Below are positions 1-11,964 of a DNA stretch of 64,000 nt, piece after piece. The notes beneath the pieces were generated by a model, which saw only the letters and a list, made by a program, of their open reading frames with translations, was not told where the DNA came from and did no database searches. The stretch spans positions 170,958,319-171,022,318 of the forward strand of contig CM061140.1 of the NCBI GenBank assembly GCA_030789695.1, given 5' to 3'. This DNA is from Scilla litardierei. Lineage: Eukaryota > Streptophyta > Magnoliopsida > Asparagales > Asparagaceae. Each line of letters starts with the position of its first letter. Position 1 is the first letter of the stretch. The translations under genes were made by a program, and so were the position numbers.

Positions 1-306
1 AAGGTTCGCGGCTCCCTGTAGAATAAACAGGAGGCGAACCAAGGGGGTTTTGGGGTTTGGGTTATGAGGTTTCTCCAGGTTGTAATCCGAATTTGCTGAA
101 GCAGTAGTGAATCTCTCCAAACTGGACGTACACCAATATTTGGGTGGAACCAGTATAAATCTCCGGTGTGCAAGGTGTGTTGTTTTTTTGTGGTGATTGC
201 CTTTTATTTTACTTGGTTGTGTATTTTGTAGCAAAAGGCCATTCTGCCTTGTTCGTTGTCCCAACGATCTTGGAACTTCCGCGAGGGTTGGTATTACCCA
301 AAAGGT
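1..306 (+). mobile_element. Probable LTR fragment of an older Copia-type element
   Basis: No ORF of note. The stretch has the texture of the R/U5 part of a plant Copia LTR: a T-rich block around 180-215 following a region that resembles U5 sequences of Sirevirus LTRs. It forms the left flank into which the young element at 307 inserted; the last five bases (302-306, AAGGT) are that element's target duplication. The assignment is by resemblance only and no partner LTR is in the window. Confidence 0.35.
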
Positions 307-2292
307 TGTTGGATCTGGATCCTAGCCTAGAGGGGGGGTGAATAGGCTTTTAAAAATACTTCGTGCAACCCACGAATAAGCACACGCAGTTATAAGCACA
401 ACCAGAGTAATGAAAAGCAGACACAGAGTACACAGCAGATTTACCCTGGTTCGGTCGTCCCAACGACCTACTCCAGCCCCCAAAGCTAATACTAGATTGA
501 ATAGTGCAATAGGTACAAAGTCACAAGTTAGAGCACGCTCAGAGCACCCTCTACGTCCCTACACTCGCCAGACTCTCAGTACCCCACACACAGTGTTTCC
601 TCTCACTATCAATCCTAGCAAAGCTTTCTACCAGCTAGTCCCAAACTAGCTGGGTCCCACTTGTCTAGTCCCAACTAGACAAGTCCCAAAATAGTCACAA
701 AAGATGGTAAAGTTTCCCCTACGAGGATCTAACACAACTACACAAAATAATAATAAATAGAGTTAAGGAATCTCAGTTTGTGTAGCGGCGATGTCCTCGT
801 CAATCAGCACGGGTCAGATCTCGTCTGACGTAGATGTAGATGTCTGATGTCCCCTCAATAGTTCGGCGTCCCTCTTGATGAAACTTGCGCCATCCACCAA
901 CAGGTGAAACTTGTGGCGCCTCACAAAAAATTGCAATTTGAGGCACCTTCACAAAAGATTGAAGCTTGCGGATGTCTCTCTGTATTTCGGCCTGTAAAAA
1001 AATCAAGAACATAAAGTGTAGATTAAATGATGCATTGGTATTTTCAAAGGAGAAAATAATTAATCTTCCCTGTGCTTTGTGCTTGCTCCTCTCTGTTTTC
1101 GGCCAGCCCTGTGAAATTTTTTCGTGTGCAAAAATTCGGCTCAGTGAGATGGAAGCATGAATTAAGTGTGGCTGCCTGTGAATTGATTTTTCGAAGGAGA
1201 AGACAAAAAAAATGTGCAGGCCTTTGTTTTGAATTGCTTTTGATGTTGCTGCTGCCAATTGATTCTCTTCTTTGTGATGAAGAAAAAAAACAAAACTCTA
1301 TGAAATATTTGATCAATTAATTTTTTTTTGACAGGGCTCAAACGAGAGGACCAAGAACAAAATATTGTGGCTCCCTGATTGCTTGTGTCATGTGATTGAT
1401 GATGTAGAGCTCCCCTCAAGAATTAATTCGGTATGAACTAGAGGAAGAGGAAGTTGCGGATTGGATGCTTCAAAAACTTGGTCAACAATTTCGGCCAAGT
1501 GTTGCGGCTTCTTGTTCCCTGCAAGACAATTGCAATTGTTAAGAGAATAAACAATTTATTTGCTTACCCATGTTGATGCATTGCGGCTAATAGATGATGG
1601 AGTCAAAAATTGCGGCTAGAGCATGGGGACTTGTGGCCAAGGCTCTTAGGAGATGCGGCTGTGAATTAACTGGGATGTCCGGCCTCTTAGGAGATGCGGC
1701 CAAGGCTCTTATGAGGAATGTGCGGCTGTGAATTAATGTTGCATTGCTAAACAAATGAGGCCGGCCAGTGCTCAAAAAGGAAGTTTTGAACCCTAAAAAA
1801 ACCTATGAGAAGCAATTCGGCCAATGAGAAGATTTTCGTGAGGGCTAAGGGGCTAGGTTATTTTTTTTGTATGGTTCTCTTCCTATTCTTGTTGCAGCGC
1901 ACATTTCAACCCTAGAAGATGGGTATTTATAGGACAAGGGTAATAGGGTTGAGCCAACCGCTTAGGGATTTGACCCAATCAATATGGGATTTGATTTGTT
2001 GTTTGAATAGGAAATGGGTAGACACAAATCCATCTAATTGATTTGATCAAATATTAAATTGATTTGAATCAATCCAATCTCCTAAGTCAATTTGACTTGG
2101 TCCACTTTTCTCTCCTTTGACCAAGTCAAACTTCTTTGTGCACACACAGACTCTTTCTCCCAATATGCTATACGAATAGCAATTCCTCCAAATAGTGATC
2201 GCCAAGCCTGAAAACACACTAAGAAAAACACATTAGATATACCGACACGTTTGTCATCATCAAACCAAGATCCTAGATCGTTGCTTCCAACA
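307..2292 (-). repeat. Left LTR of element A (its 3' LTR)
   Basis: Direct copy of 5510-7495. Small ORFs inside it occur identically in the other copy and are LTR sequence, not genes. It has an eight-base TATTTATA (1924-1931), reading TATAAATA on the - strand. Differences from the other copy: one G fewer in the G-run near 332, T instead of C near 1018, and one extra G near 2094. Confidence 0.93.
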
Positions 2293-2293
2293 A

Positions 2294-2305
2294 TCTCCCC
2301 CTTTT
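2294..2305 (-). other. Polypurine tract of element A
   Basis: On the - strand this reads AAAAGGGGGAGA, followed by T and the LTR start TGTTGG. Position directly inside the 3' LTR and composition are those of the plus-strand primer site. The flanking context (CACC then A4G5AG) is typical of Sireviruses. Confidence 0.85.
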
Positions 2306-3595
2306 GGTGATGACAAACCTATAAAAGATTTGATTAATAAGAATGGGTGTGTGAAGTGTGTTGAAGGGGTGTAATGCAATATGAATCATGAGATGAATAC
2401 TCAAGCACTACAACATGGCATGCACAAACAAATAACAAATACAATAGCATGCTCCCCCTTCTCTCAAGATCCCCCTTCATCAAGTCATCAAGTCTCAAGC
2501 TCCCCCTTCAACAAAGCACAAAGCTATCAAAATCTTTTCTTTACCAAAATCTTTTCTTTCTCCCCCTTTGTAATCACCAAAAGTGGATTAATGAAGTCAC
2601 AAAAATATCCCATGCAAAAATAAATCATTATTAGAAGTAGCGTGCAATTTGCATGAGTATTCAAAATAATGGACAAGTCAAGTTCATAGAATTTCATACC
2701 AAGACTTCTCCACCTTTGTGTAAGTGAAAAGATATAGACAGTAGAGTGCAAGAGGAGATTCAATTTCAAATATTCAACCAAATCAACCCACATTTTCCAA
2801 TTTTCATGAATATCACTAGGATTGATTTTTCCCACCTCATCAAAGATGAGTTCAAGATACCAAACCCCGAAACATAGCCTAAAAGGACTTTTAATGTGGG
2901 GTGGCATTGCTTGACGAGTTATATACACCAACGCTAATGATTACCCATGTAGCACAAGTTGGATACTCGTGGGTTGTGTTTTAGCCATGAAGGGTATCCA
3001 TTTTTCATACGGAGCAAATATATATATATATATATATATATATTTTTAATTCTTTTGTGCTCAATTTTAATTCATGGCTAAACACATCATATCCCTTAGA
3101 AATTTCAGAGATTAATCATTCCTACATTCACTTTCCATTAATCTTCAAAAGAATCTCCAAAAGCACTAAAAAGTCAAATATCGTGAAAGTGCAAATGTAG
3201 GTGTAGAAGTCAAGTATGAGACTTATGAGACATGTCATGGCTACTAAAAGGAATAACATCATGTTCATGTAGCAACAACAATAATGAATTCACTTCTACA
3301 GAGATAGAATTGATCATTCATACAATATCACTCAAGAGATTCAAAAGAGGATACAATAAGCACACAATTTTTTTGATTTTTGATTTTTCAATTTTTTTTT
3401 TCAGAAATAAAAACATTAAAAATCATCCATGCAAGCACACAAACCAAAATAAATCAAGCACACAAAAAAAATCTATGAAGGTATGCAATGAAATGCAAAG
3501 AGGGATAGAAATTATACCTTCTCGTCGCTATTTGACGAAGGAGCTAAAAGAATGAAACATTGAGATTAACGCTCCTCGCCAAAACTCCATCACAC
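2306..3595 (-). other. Non-coding 3' region of element A with repeated polypurine motifs
   Basis: About 1.3 kb between the gag stop and the polypurine tract, without coding capacity. Four more CTCCCCCTT-type motifs (- strand AAGGGGGAG) lie at about 2452-2460, 2469-2477, 2500-2508 and 2560-2569. Clusters of such extra polypurine motifs upstream of the true tract are a recognised Sirevirus trait. A (TA)n run lies near 3019-3043. In an autonomous relative the pol genes would be between gag and this region. Confidence 0.7.
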
Positions 3596-5467
3596 CTACA
3601 TGAAAGGTGTTAAGTGTGACCTTGGAATCCAACAAGGTCCACTAGTGTTAGCCAATATTGTTTTAGGAACCCACACTTGTTTAAACTTGATTTTAGTGTT
3701 CCTAAATTTACAATAGTATGAAGTATGGCCTACACTATCACAAGTAAAGCACTTTGCATATTTGTTCTTTGCAATAGAGGTTACATTGTGGAATTTCTTG
3801 AATTTTTGCTTTTCAACGTTTTTCAGACCAAAACCAAGTCCTCTTCTATTATTGCCATATAATTGATTCTCTAAAATAGTGTCCAACGATTGTTTTCCCA
3901 TAGAGAATTTCTTGATGGCAACTTCAAGATGAGAAACTTTGGTTTTTAATTGTTTGTTTTCTTCCACAAGCATCGTGCATTTACTAATAAAAGCTCTCTT
4001 GTTTTCCTCTTCTTTCTTTTCAAATTCAATCGTTTTCTTTTTCAGATCGTTATCTAGCATGCAAAATTTATCCATAAGCTCTCTTATTTCATATTCTTTC
4101 TCAGCTTCGAGCTTCAATAAATCTTGTTTAAGCATGCTATTTTGATTTAATAATGAGGAGCAAGAAATACAAGGAACAATTTCATCAAAGCTAGCTTTTT
4201 CCTTCTTCATGATTTCAATAGTAGACATACATGCATTAAGTTCAATTTTAAGCTTTTCATTCTCTTTAAACACCTTATCATCTCTAACTTGCATGTCAAA
4301 GTTCTGATTTTGGAGACATTCAATAGTGAACTCATGATCTACTATTTGATTTTGCATTTCCTCACAAATTTTAAGAAGTTCAGCTTTGCTACCTGACGGT
4401 GTCTCATCTTGGATCCCCATCAAAGCCATGCAAGAATGGGCTTCATTTTCCTCCTCGCTTTCAGCTTCGCTATCCATATCCCATATTAATACCTTCGCTT
4501 TTCCTTTTCCTTTAGCGAGCTGAGCAGTTTCATTTGGGCAATCCTTCATTAGATGTCCTCTTCCCTTGCATTTAAAACATTGCATTCTATCAGTAGATTT
4601 CTGATCATTAAATTGCTTGGAAGAATTATTAAAGTTAGAACGATTAAACCTGGGTGCCATTTCGTTTCTCCCATGCTTGGTCTTGATGAACTTTCTGAAG
4701 TTTCTAACCATTAGCGCTTTGTCTTCATCATCATCCTCTTCTTCGCTAGCTTGCAAAGCAAGGGGCTTTATGGCTTTCTCTTTCTCCTCAGGTTTCTCTC
4801 TTGCTTCAACACTTTGCAGTTCCAACTCATGGGACATCAAATTACCAATAAGGTCCTCCACCTTCAATTGAGACAATACCTTTGCTTCCTGGATGGCGGT
4901 GACCTTTGGTCTGAAAGAGCTTGGCAGTGCTCTTAATATCTTTCTCACCTGCTCAAGGCTAGAATATGGCTTACCGAGCGAACTAGACTTGTAGACAATG
5001 TTGGTGAACCTCGCAAACATTTCTGATATGGTCTCTGACGGTAGCATGCGAAATCCCTCGTATTCCGTGCTCAGAAGTGCAAGTCTAGACTCCTTCACCT
5101 GTGACGTTCCCTCATGTGTCACCTCCAAAGTATGCCATATTTCCTGCGCAGTTAGACAATGTGAGATTCTATTATATTCAGATTTATCAAGTGCACAAAT
5201 GAGAGCATTCATAGCTTTAGCATTTAAGGAATAGGATTTCCAATCATTATCATCCCATTTGTCATTTGGTTTTTCAATCTCAGCATTTTCTACTTTAATT
5301 ACAGGCAGTTTATATCCATTTTCAATTATTTGCCAAGCCTTGTAATCAACAGAAATAAGGTATATTTTCATACGATTTTTCCAATAAGCATAATCACCTC
5401 CATTAAACCTAGGGGGACGGGAAACAGACTGACCCTCAGCAAAAGCACTATCCATATGGTTATTCAT
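3596..5467 (-). CDS. Copia gag protein of element A (gag only)
   Basis: Capsid/nucleocapsid protein of a Copia retrotransposon, 623 residues from the first ATG at 5467 (the reading frame extends two codons upstream only with TTG). The N-terminus has the DUF4219-like segment (PPRFNGGDYAYWKNRM, about residues 18-33). A UBN2-type capsid region follows (about 75-220). A CCHC zinc knuckle C-x2-C-x4-H-x4-C sits at 297-310, then a long acidic and coiled-coil stretch (about 325-550), and a second knuckle CFTCDSVGHTSYYC at 573-586. The reading frame stops shortly after this knuckle, just where the protease of a full gag-pol polyprotein would begin. There is no internal stop, so it looks translatable. 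It would be transcribed from the right LTR. Replication would need enzymes supplied by another element. Confidence 0.9.
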   Translation of the reverse strand: MNNHMDSAFAEGQSVSRPPRFNGGDYAYWKNRMKIYLISVDYKAWQIIENGYKLPVIKVENAEIEKPNDKWDDNDWKSYSLNAKAMNALICALDKSEYNRISHCLTAQEIWHTLEVTHEGTSQVKESRLALLSTEYEGFRMLPSETISEMFARFTNIVYKSSSLGKPYSSLEQVRKILRALPSSFRPKVTAIQEAKVLSQLKVEDLIGNLMSHELELQSVEAREKPEEKEKAIKPLALQASEEEDDDEDKALMVRNFRKFIKTKHGRNEMAPRFNRSNFNNSSKQFNDQKSTDRMQCFKCKGRGHLMKDCPNETAQLAKGKGKAKVLIWDMDSEAESEEENEAHSCMALMGIQDETPSGSKAELLKICEEMQNQIVDHEFTIECLQNQNFDMQVRDDKVFKENEKLKIELNACMSTIEIMKKEKASFDEIVPCISCSSLLNQNSMLKQDLLKLEAEKEYEIRELMDKFCMLDNDLKKKTIEFEKKEEENKRAFISKCTMLVEENKQLKTKVSHLEVAIKKFSMGKQSLDTILENQLYGNNRRGLGFGLKNVEKQKFKKFHNVTSIAKNKYAKCFTCDSVGHTSYYCKFRNTKIKFKQVWVPKTILANTSGPCWIPRSHLTPFM

Positions 5468-5492
5468 GGTCAATCTAGGCTAGATCCTAAAA

Positions 5493-5507
5493 CCTGCTCT
5501 GATACCA
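5493..5507 (-). other. Primer binding site of element A
   Basis: On the - strand TGGTATCAGAGCAGG begins two bases inside the 5' LTR. TGGTATCAGAGC is the standard plant Copia/Gypsy primer site complementary to the 3' end of initiator methionyl-tRNA. It fixes the orientation of the element. Confidence 0.92.
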
Positions 5508-5509
5508 CT

Positions 5510-7495
5510 TGTTGGATCTGGATCCTAGCCTAGAGGGGGGGGTGAATAGGCTTTTAAAAATACTTCGTGCAACCCACGAATAAGCACACGCAGTTATAAG
5601 CACAACCAGAGTAATGAAAAGCAGACACAGAGTACACAGCAGATTTACCCTGGTTCGGTCGTCCCAACGACCTACTCCAGCCCCCAAAGCTAATACTAGA
5701 TTGAATAGTGCAATAGGTACAAAGTCACAAGTTAGAGCACGCTCAGAGCACCCTCTACGTCCCTACACTCGCCAGACTCTCAGTACCCCACACACAGTGT
5801 TTCCTCTCACTATCAATCCTAGCAAAGCTTTCTACCAGCTAGTCCCAAACTAGCTGGGTCCCACTTGTCTAGTCCCAACTAGACAAGTCCCAAAATAGTC
5901 ACAAAAGATGGTAAAGTTTCCCCTACGAGGATCTAACACAACTACACAAAATAATAATAAATAGAGTTAAGGAATCTCAGTTTGTGTAGCGGCGATGTCC
6001 TCGTCAATCAGCACGGGTCAGATCTCGTCTGACGTAGATGTAGATGTCTGATGTCCCCTCAATAGTTCGGCGTCCCTCTTGATGAAACTTGCGCCATCCA
6101 CCAACAGGTGAAACTTGTGGCGCCTCACAAAAAATTGCAATTTGAGGCACCTTCACAAAAGATTGAAGCTTGCGGATGTCTCTCTGTATTTCGGCCTGTA
6201 AAAAAATCAAGAACATAAAGTGCAGATTAAATGATGCATTGGTATTTTCAAAGGAGAAAATAATTAATCTTCCCTGTGCTTTGTGCTTGCTCCTCTCTGT
6301 TTTCGGCCAGCCCTGTGAAATTTTTTCGTGTGCAAAAATTCGGCTCAGTGAGATGGAAGCATGAATTAAGTGTGGCTGCCTGTGAATTGATTTTTCGAAG
6401 GAGAAGACAAAAAAAATGTGCAGGCCTTTGTTTTGAATTGCTTTTGATGTTGCTGCTGCCAATTGATTCTCTTCTTTGTGATGAAGAAAAAAAACAAAAC
6501 TCTATGAAATATTTGATCAATTAATTTTTTTTTGACAGGGCTCAAACGAGAGGACCAAGAACAAAATATTGTGGCTCCCTGATTGCTTGTGTCATGTGAT
6601 TGATGATGTAGAGCTCCCCTCAAGAATTAATTCGGTATGAACTAGAGGAAGAGGAAGTTGCGGATTGGATGCTTCAAAAACTTGGTCAACAATTTCGGCC
6701 AAGTGTTGCGGCTTCTTGTTCCCTGCAAGACAATTGCAATTGTTAAGAGAATAAACAATTTATTTGCTTACCCATGTTGATGCATTGCGGCTAATAGATG
6801 ATGGAGTCAAAAATTGCGGCTAGAGCATGGGGACTTGTGGCCAAGGCTCTTAGGAGATGCGGCTGTGAATTAACTGGGATGTCCGGCCTCTTAGGAGATG
6901 CGGCCAAGGCTCTTATGAGGAATGTGCGGCTGTGAATTAATGTTGCATTGCTAAACAAATGAGGCCGGCCAGTGCTCAAAAAGGAAGTTTTGAACCCTAA
7001 AAAAACCTATGAGAAGCAATTCGGCCAATGAGAAGATTTTCGTGAGGGCTAAGGGGCTAGGTTATTTTTTTTGTATGGTTCTCTTCCTATTCTTGTTGCA
7101 GCGCACATTTCAACCCTAGAAGATGGGTATTTATAGGACAAGGGTAATAGGGTTGAGCCAACCGCTTAGGGATTTGACCCAATCAATATGGGATTTGATT
7201 TGTTGTTTGAATAGGAAATGGGTAGACACAAATCCATCTAATTGATTTGATCAAATATTAAATTGATTTGAATCAATCCAATCTCCTAATCAATTTGACT
7301 TGGTCCACTTTTCTCTCCTTTGACCAAGTCAAACTTCTTTGTGCACACACAGACTCTTTCTCCCAATATGCTATACGAATAGCAATTCCTCCAAATAGTG
7401 ATCGCCAAGCCTGAAAACACACTAAGAAAAACACATTAGATATACCGACACGTTTGTCATCATCAAACCAAGATCCTAGATCGTTGCTTCCAACA
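5510..7495 (-). repeat. Right LTR of element A (its 5' LTR)
   Basis: 1986 bp, nearly identical to 307-2292, TGTTGG to CCAACA. It would provide the promoter for the gag transcript running to the left. Confidence 0.93.
7128..7135 (-). promoter_or_regulatory. TATA box of the element A LTR promoter
   Basis: TATAAATA on the - strand. It sits in the U3-like part of the 5' LTR and is followed on the - strand by a plausible leader. The same sequence is at 1924-1931 in the other LTR. Confidence 0.55.
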
Positions 7496-7500
7496 AAGGT

Positions 7501-8993
7501 GACCCAGAACCCAACAGATTTTGCAACGGGTGGACCGATGTGCAAAAAGTTTTGGATTCACTTGATTTTTTGGTGTGATGATCATCCATGAGGTATACAC
7601 GCACATGTATACACACACACACATAGACACACACACACACACACACAAAGTTATCATTCCATATGTGAGAAATAATTTCCCATAAGTTTTAGATCTATAC
7701 AATCCTCCACAAAAGATATGCATGTGAGACTATGAGTTCCATTTCAATTAACCTACGTACGGATATAATTTGTAGGTTTCATTGTCCCAACACTAAGCAC
7801 ACCACTACTCAAAAGAAAAAGAAAAAGAAAAAAATATTATTATCGAATATTAGGTCTTAAGAAAAGCATATTTATTTTAAAAAAATCCTAATTAAAGAAA
7901 ACAATATTTGTCTAGAAAATCATGATTACCTGGAAACTAGATAGGCTAGTTGAACTTTGTAAATCAAGAAAATTTCAGTTCTTGATCATCCCTTGCACTG
8001 TTTCTTAGACTGTTTAGGGCCACTGCCCTTACCTTGCATCAAATCGTCCGTACTGTCAATCTCTTACCAACTCATAATCTTATATTCTGTTTTTTTTCTC
8101 ATCATTCATATGTAAATATAATTTCTTATTAAAATAAAATTTCACTATGAAGTGTTGTCCTCTTCTTTTTTTCACCCCCTATAAAATAATGGAGCCTAGT
8201 GATATATTCTCCACTAGTAGTAGACAATGACCTAACAAGAAAACCTAATTATAGGGGTGTATATAGCAATTCTCAAAGATTAAATACAACTCAATAGTTG
8301 ATGTACATTTAGCAATCAACAAACATAATTGTCAAGAGATTCCATGCATATTCTTCAGTCAATATATCAGCGGAGTTTCTTTATCTCCATATTTCGTCTG
8401 GGGTAGGAGAGGACACGTTCTAGACCATTCATCAATGCACAAGAGAGTACAACGCCAAGTGTGCTACATGAAGCAGCCTAAAGCCACGCACCTTTTTGAC
8501 GCAATGAGTATGTGGTATACAAGATAATTTCTCAATCTGGGCACATCCTTTCGTTATACAAGATAATTTCTCTGCAGAAAAATCAAAAAAATAAAAAATA
8601 AAAAAGTTGTACAGCGATACAAAGGAAGAGGCAAACCATGACACCCAAAAAAAGCCCGGCAAGAATCCAAGAATCTGGACATGCCCAAAACGCAGGGGTT
8701 AGCCCCATCCACACGTAATCGACTTGCTGCAATATATTTATAAATAGATCATATCAAACGTAAAATTACAGAGATTGACGAGCAAACAAAGGTGGGAGTA
8801 GGGCCCTCTTGTACGTGGAAGTGTCGGATGTGTTGAAAATATAAAGAAAGAAACAAACTGCAGACACTCGAACCGCAGTTGAACCAAAATGCAAAGCTTA
8901 TCGTGAAATCGAACTTCCCACTTGGATCCTTGTTTTGTTTCATTACTCTGTGGGACGCTGTGAGAGAGAGAGAAGACATCGTGTAGTGGAGGA
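7501..8993. other. Intergenic stretch with a dispersed repeat and CA microsatellite
   Basis: No gene seen. 7501-7600 is a fragment of a dispersed repeat family also found at about 18995-19235, 19965-20190 and 37430-37640 (shared core GGATTCACTTGATTTTT and a GATGATCAT(C)CATGAGGT-like block). A (CA)n/(TG)n-rich tract follows at about 7586-7655. The rest is AT-rich, with short oligo-A tracts near 7810-7835 and a (GA)n run near 8960. Confidence 0.5.
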
Positions 8994-9365
8994 TCATGGT
9001 GTCCAACGGTCCGGCTCGGGCCCGGCCCGGCCATCTAACAAATCTTTTAAAAATATTAAAATATTCTACTTAATTACAACTTACCCTTAAGTAGATAATT
9101 AACCCTTAAGTAATAAAATATTAAGTAATAAGATGAACAAGTAGATAATTAAGTATAAAAAATAGACAATTGACCCTTAAGTAATATTCAAGTTTATTTG
9201 AAAGTAGATAATTAAGTCCGAAATTTTCTTAAGGTCCCGGGTTGAATCTTTAAATTTTATTAATTAAAAACTTTTTTGAAGGGGGGACGTACATCGACCA
9301 ACCTTACCCTTCATACAATGGCCAAAACTGAAAAATAATACAACGAAGACAATAAAAATTCATCA

Positions 9366-11520
9366 CTAAGCTTCTTCATCGGAATCTTCAGAAAGGTCCT
9401 TCTTGTTCTGTGAGCGGCTTTCAGCATGGAACCAATCCTTCGCACATACCGCAACTTCAACAATGTCTTCCTTCAGCCTCGATCTCTTGTTGCTCAGAAC
9501 ACGACCACCTGCACTAAAAGCAGACTCCGAAGCAACTGTAGAAATAGGTACAGATAACAAATCCCGTGCCATAATGGAAAGAATATGATAAACAGATTCA
9601 TATCCTTTCCACCATGCAAGAGGATCAAAAATACTCATCATCCATTGCTTCCTCCGAAAAGGGAAATGGATTAGCTAAATATTTGGATTGTTCACTAGTA
9701 AAACAATCCGAACAAACGGTTTTTTGTTTCTTCTTTCCTAACATTTGGCAAATCTTACTAGAAGCCGAAGCCGAAGCACTAGCAGAGACAGATGAATTGA
9801 GTGAAACATTACCATATTTAGCTTCATAATTTGCACACATAGTTCTTAAGCTATTTTTAGCAGCAGATACATGTTCAACATGGGAAAATCCCATGTTTTC
9901 AGAATACAGTTCTAATAAACCTAGTACACCATCATCCTTAAAACGAGGATCAAAAACTTTAGATAAAGAGTAAAGAAGAGGAACCGGATTCCAATGCTTA
10001 GCAAGTTTTGCAGACATTTCAAGTATCATAGGCATTATGGCAGGGTGTGTACTTTCTCTATGCCTAGATATCTGATCAGAAATTAAAACTAATTGTTCTA
10101 ATCCTAAATACGATGTTGGGTAGTAAACCCAAGAAAATTTGTTTGAAGGAGTAAAAAAAATTTCTAAAAAGTCATGCAGATGCTCTACAGTTAACCACTC
10201 TATATCAGTAATGTCAAAAGCATGATCATGTGAAAAATATGTAAGTGCATAATCTGTAATCTGCTCTCTATTTTTAAGCATGGATCGCAGCATTAAGTAA
10301 GTTGAGTTCCATCTTGATTCAACATCAAATTTAAATGCCAGGTATGATTTTTGTCTAGTACGACACAGTTGTTTGTACTGAAGTCGTCTAGGGCCAGAAA
10401 TATGTATGAACAACATGAGATTTCTAATTTTTTCTATATACGGTGAACAAGTGGCAAGTCCATCGCGAACTATCAAGTTCAAGACGTGACATGCACATCT
10501 TTGATGGAACATCCCAACCACATCAAGGGGCAAAGTTCTTTTTAAAACGTTAATTGCACTAGTGTTATTAGATGCATTATCAAACGTAATTGAAATTTTT
10601 TTGTCTACGATATTAAAATCATGAATAACATCCATTATTACATTAGCAATAGCACCACCAGAATGTGATTCCGCTAACATTCTAAAACCAATAATCATTT
10701 TATTCAGCAAGTATGAATTATCTACATAATGAGATGTAACACATAAATATGATGCACCCCATTTTGTGGTCCAAATATCAGAAGTTAACGTTAATCTAGA
10801 TTTTACACTAGCAAAAGTTTCAATTAATTTAGCTTTACCAGCTTCAAAAACTGACATAGCATCTCTTCGAAGAGTGTTTCTAGGCACTCTTCTAAAGGCA
10901 GGGTTAAGGGCCAACTGATTAAGTCTTTCTAAATCGGAACTTTCCCCATAAGTAAATGGTAATTCTTGACATATTACAAATCGTGCCATCTCTTTTCTCA
11001 AAGTCTCAGTAGAGTATGAGAAATTAGATAAAGAGGAAGAAGAGCCAGATAAGTTTAGTGTGGTCTGTTTAAGGTCCTTTTTTAAGTGAGAGACATGGTG
11101 TCTCTTTAGGTGGGTTGTGCCATCAGAAGGTTTGCAAGTAAAATCAGATCTACATATTTTGCAAACTGCCCGCGTGCCTCTGCCCGGGACAGTTTCAATT
11201 GAAAAGTGCTCCCAACCCACAGATTTTGTTGATCTTGGTTGGGTTGGTGGTGTTACTTGTGTAGGTTGAAGTGGAACATCAGCAGGAATATGTTATGATT
11301 GTGTAGCAGCGTGTACAGAAGAGGTTTGTGCAGACATAGTATAGGCAGGTTGCATAGTATTTGGGTACTGATACGATTCAGTTTGTTCAGTTTGTGACAT
11401 TTCCAAATGATCATAATTTTGGGTTTCTGGGATGTTATCCCACATCATGGCAAAGTTATCTTCCTCCTCAATGTTGATGTAGAAAGTATGAGTCCGGCCC
11501 CTACAGTTTGGTCCCGACAT
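9366..11520 (-). pseudogene. hAT transposase, disrupted by one stop and one frameshift
   Basis: The reading frame runs 718 codons from ATG at 11520 but is interrupted twice. There is an in-frame TAA at 11293-11295 after 75 codons, and a frame change in a T-run near 9640, where the frame of 9625-11220 must be left for that of 9366-9641. Domains in order: a low-complexity N-terminus; a BED zinc finger (CKIC then HLKRHHVSH, about 11175-11085); the RNase H-like core with the acidic motifs LTSDIWT and ITFDNASNN; and the C-terminal hAT dimerisation motif STVASESAFSAGGR (about 9500-9550). Each lesion is a single-base class change, so the copy is young in decay, or the frameshift could be a sequencing error in the homopolymer. 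The TAA would remain. Confidence 0.85.
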
Positions 11521-11964
11521 TATTCTAAAAATTTAGGAACCTGATTTGTTGACAGCGGATTGAACTGAGATAATGATGACAGCGGAGGAAGATGAGCGCA
11601 AGATTTGGGCCACGAATCTTGATCTTGCTTGAGAGGGGTTGATCTTGCTTGCTTGAACGTATGATAGAGTTTGAGAGCGGTTGAGAGTTTGAGAGAGTTT
11701 GAGAATTTGAGAGTATGAGAATTGTGAAAAAAATGAGAGGGGGTGGGGGTGAAATTTATAGGGATTTTTTGGTGTAAAATACCCAAAATACCCCTCCAAA
11801 ATAGCCGTTTATGACCGTTGGGAGTGGTATTTTTGGTCAAAAGCCAAAGAAATTACAAAAAAACCCATCCCCAAATTTCTACCCCCATTAACAAAAAAAA
11901 TGCAATGGTCATAAGACCGTTGCGCAGGCTGTAATTGCAGCCTGCAGAAACTACAGGCTGCAAT

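Larger units (their letters stand above)
307..7495 (-). mobile_element. Element A: complete gag-only Sirevirus-like Copia LTR retrotransposon
   Basis: Two 1986-bp direct repeats (307-2292 and 5510-7495) both start TGTTGG and end CCAACA. They are flanked by a perfect 5-bp target duplication AAGGT (302-306, 7496-7500). A primer binding site complementary to initiator Met-tRNA next to the right LTR, and a polypurine tract next to the left LTR, set the orientation to -. The interior (about 3.2 kb) encodes one gag protein and nothing else: no protease, integrase, reverse transcriptase or RNase H. The multiple polypurine-like motifs and gag layout match the Sirevirus (Maximus/SIRE) lineage. Reading the LTRs side by side I see one substitution and two single-base length differences, so the insertion is very recent. 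In structure it is what has been called a TR-GAG element. Confidence 0.93.

Noticed and set aside
800..1258. 152-codon ORF on the - strand, with an identical partner at 6004-6462
   Set aside because: Both lie inside the two LTRs of element A at the same offset. They are LTR sequence, with no domain and no conservation beyond LTR identity.
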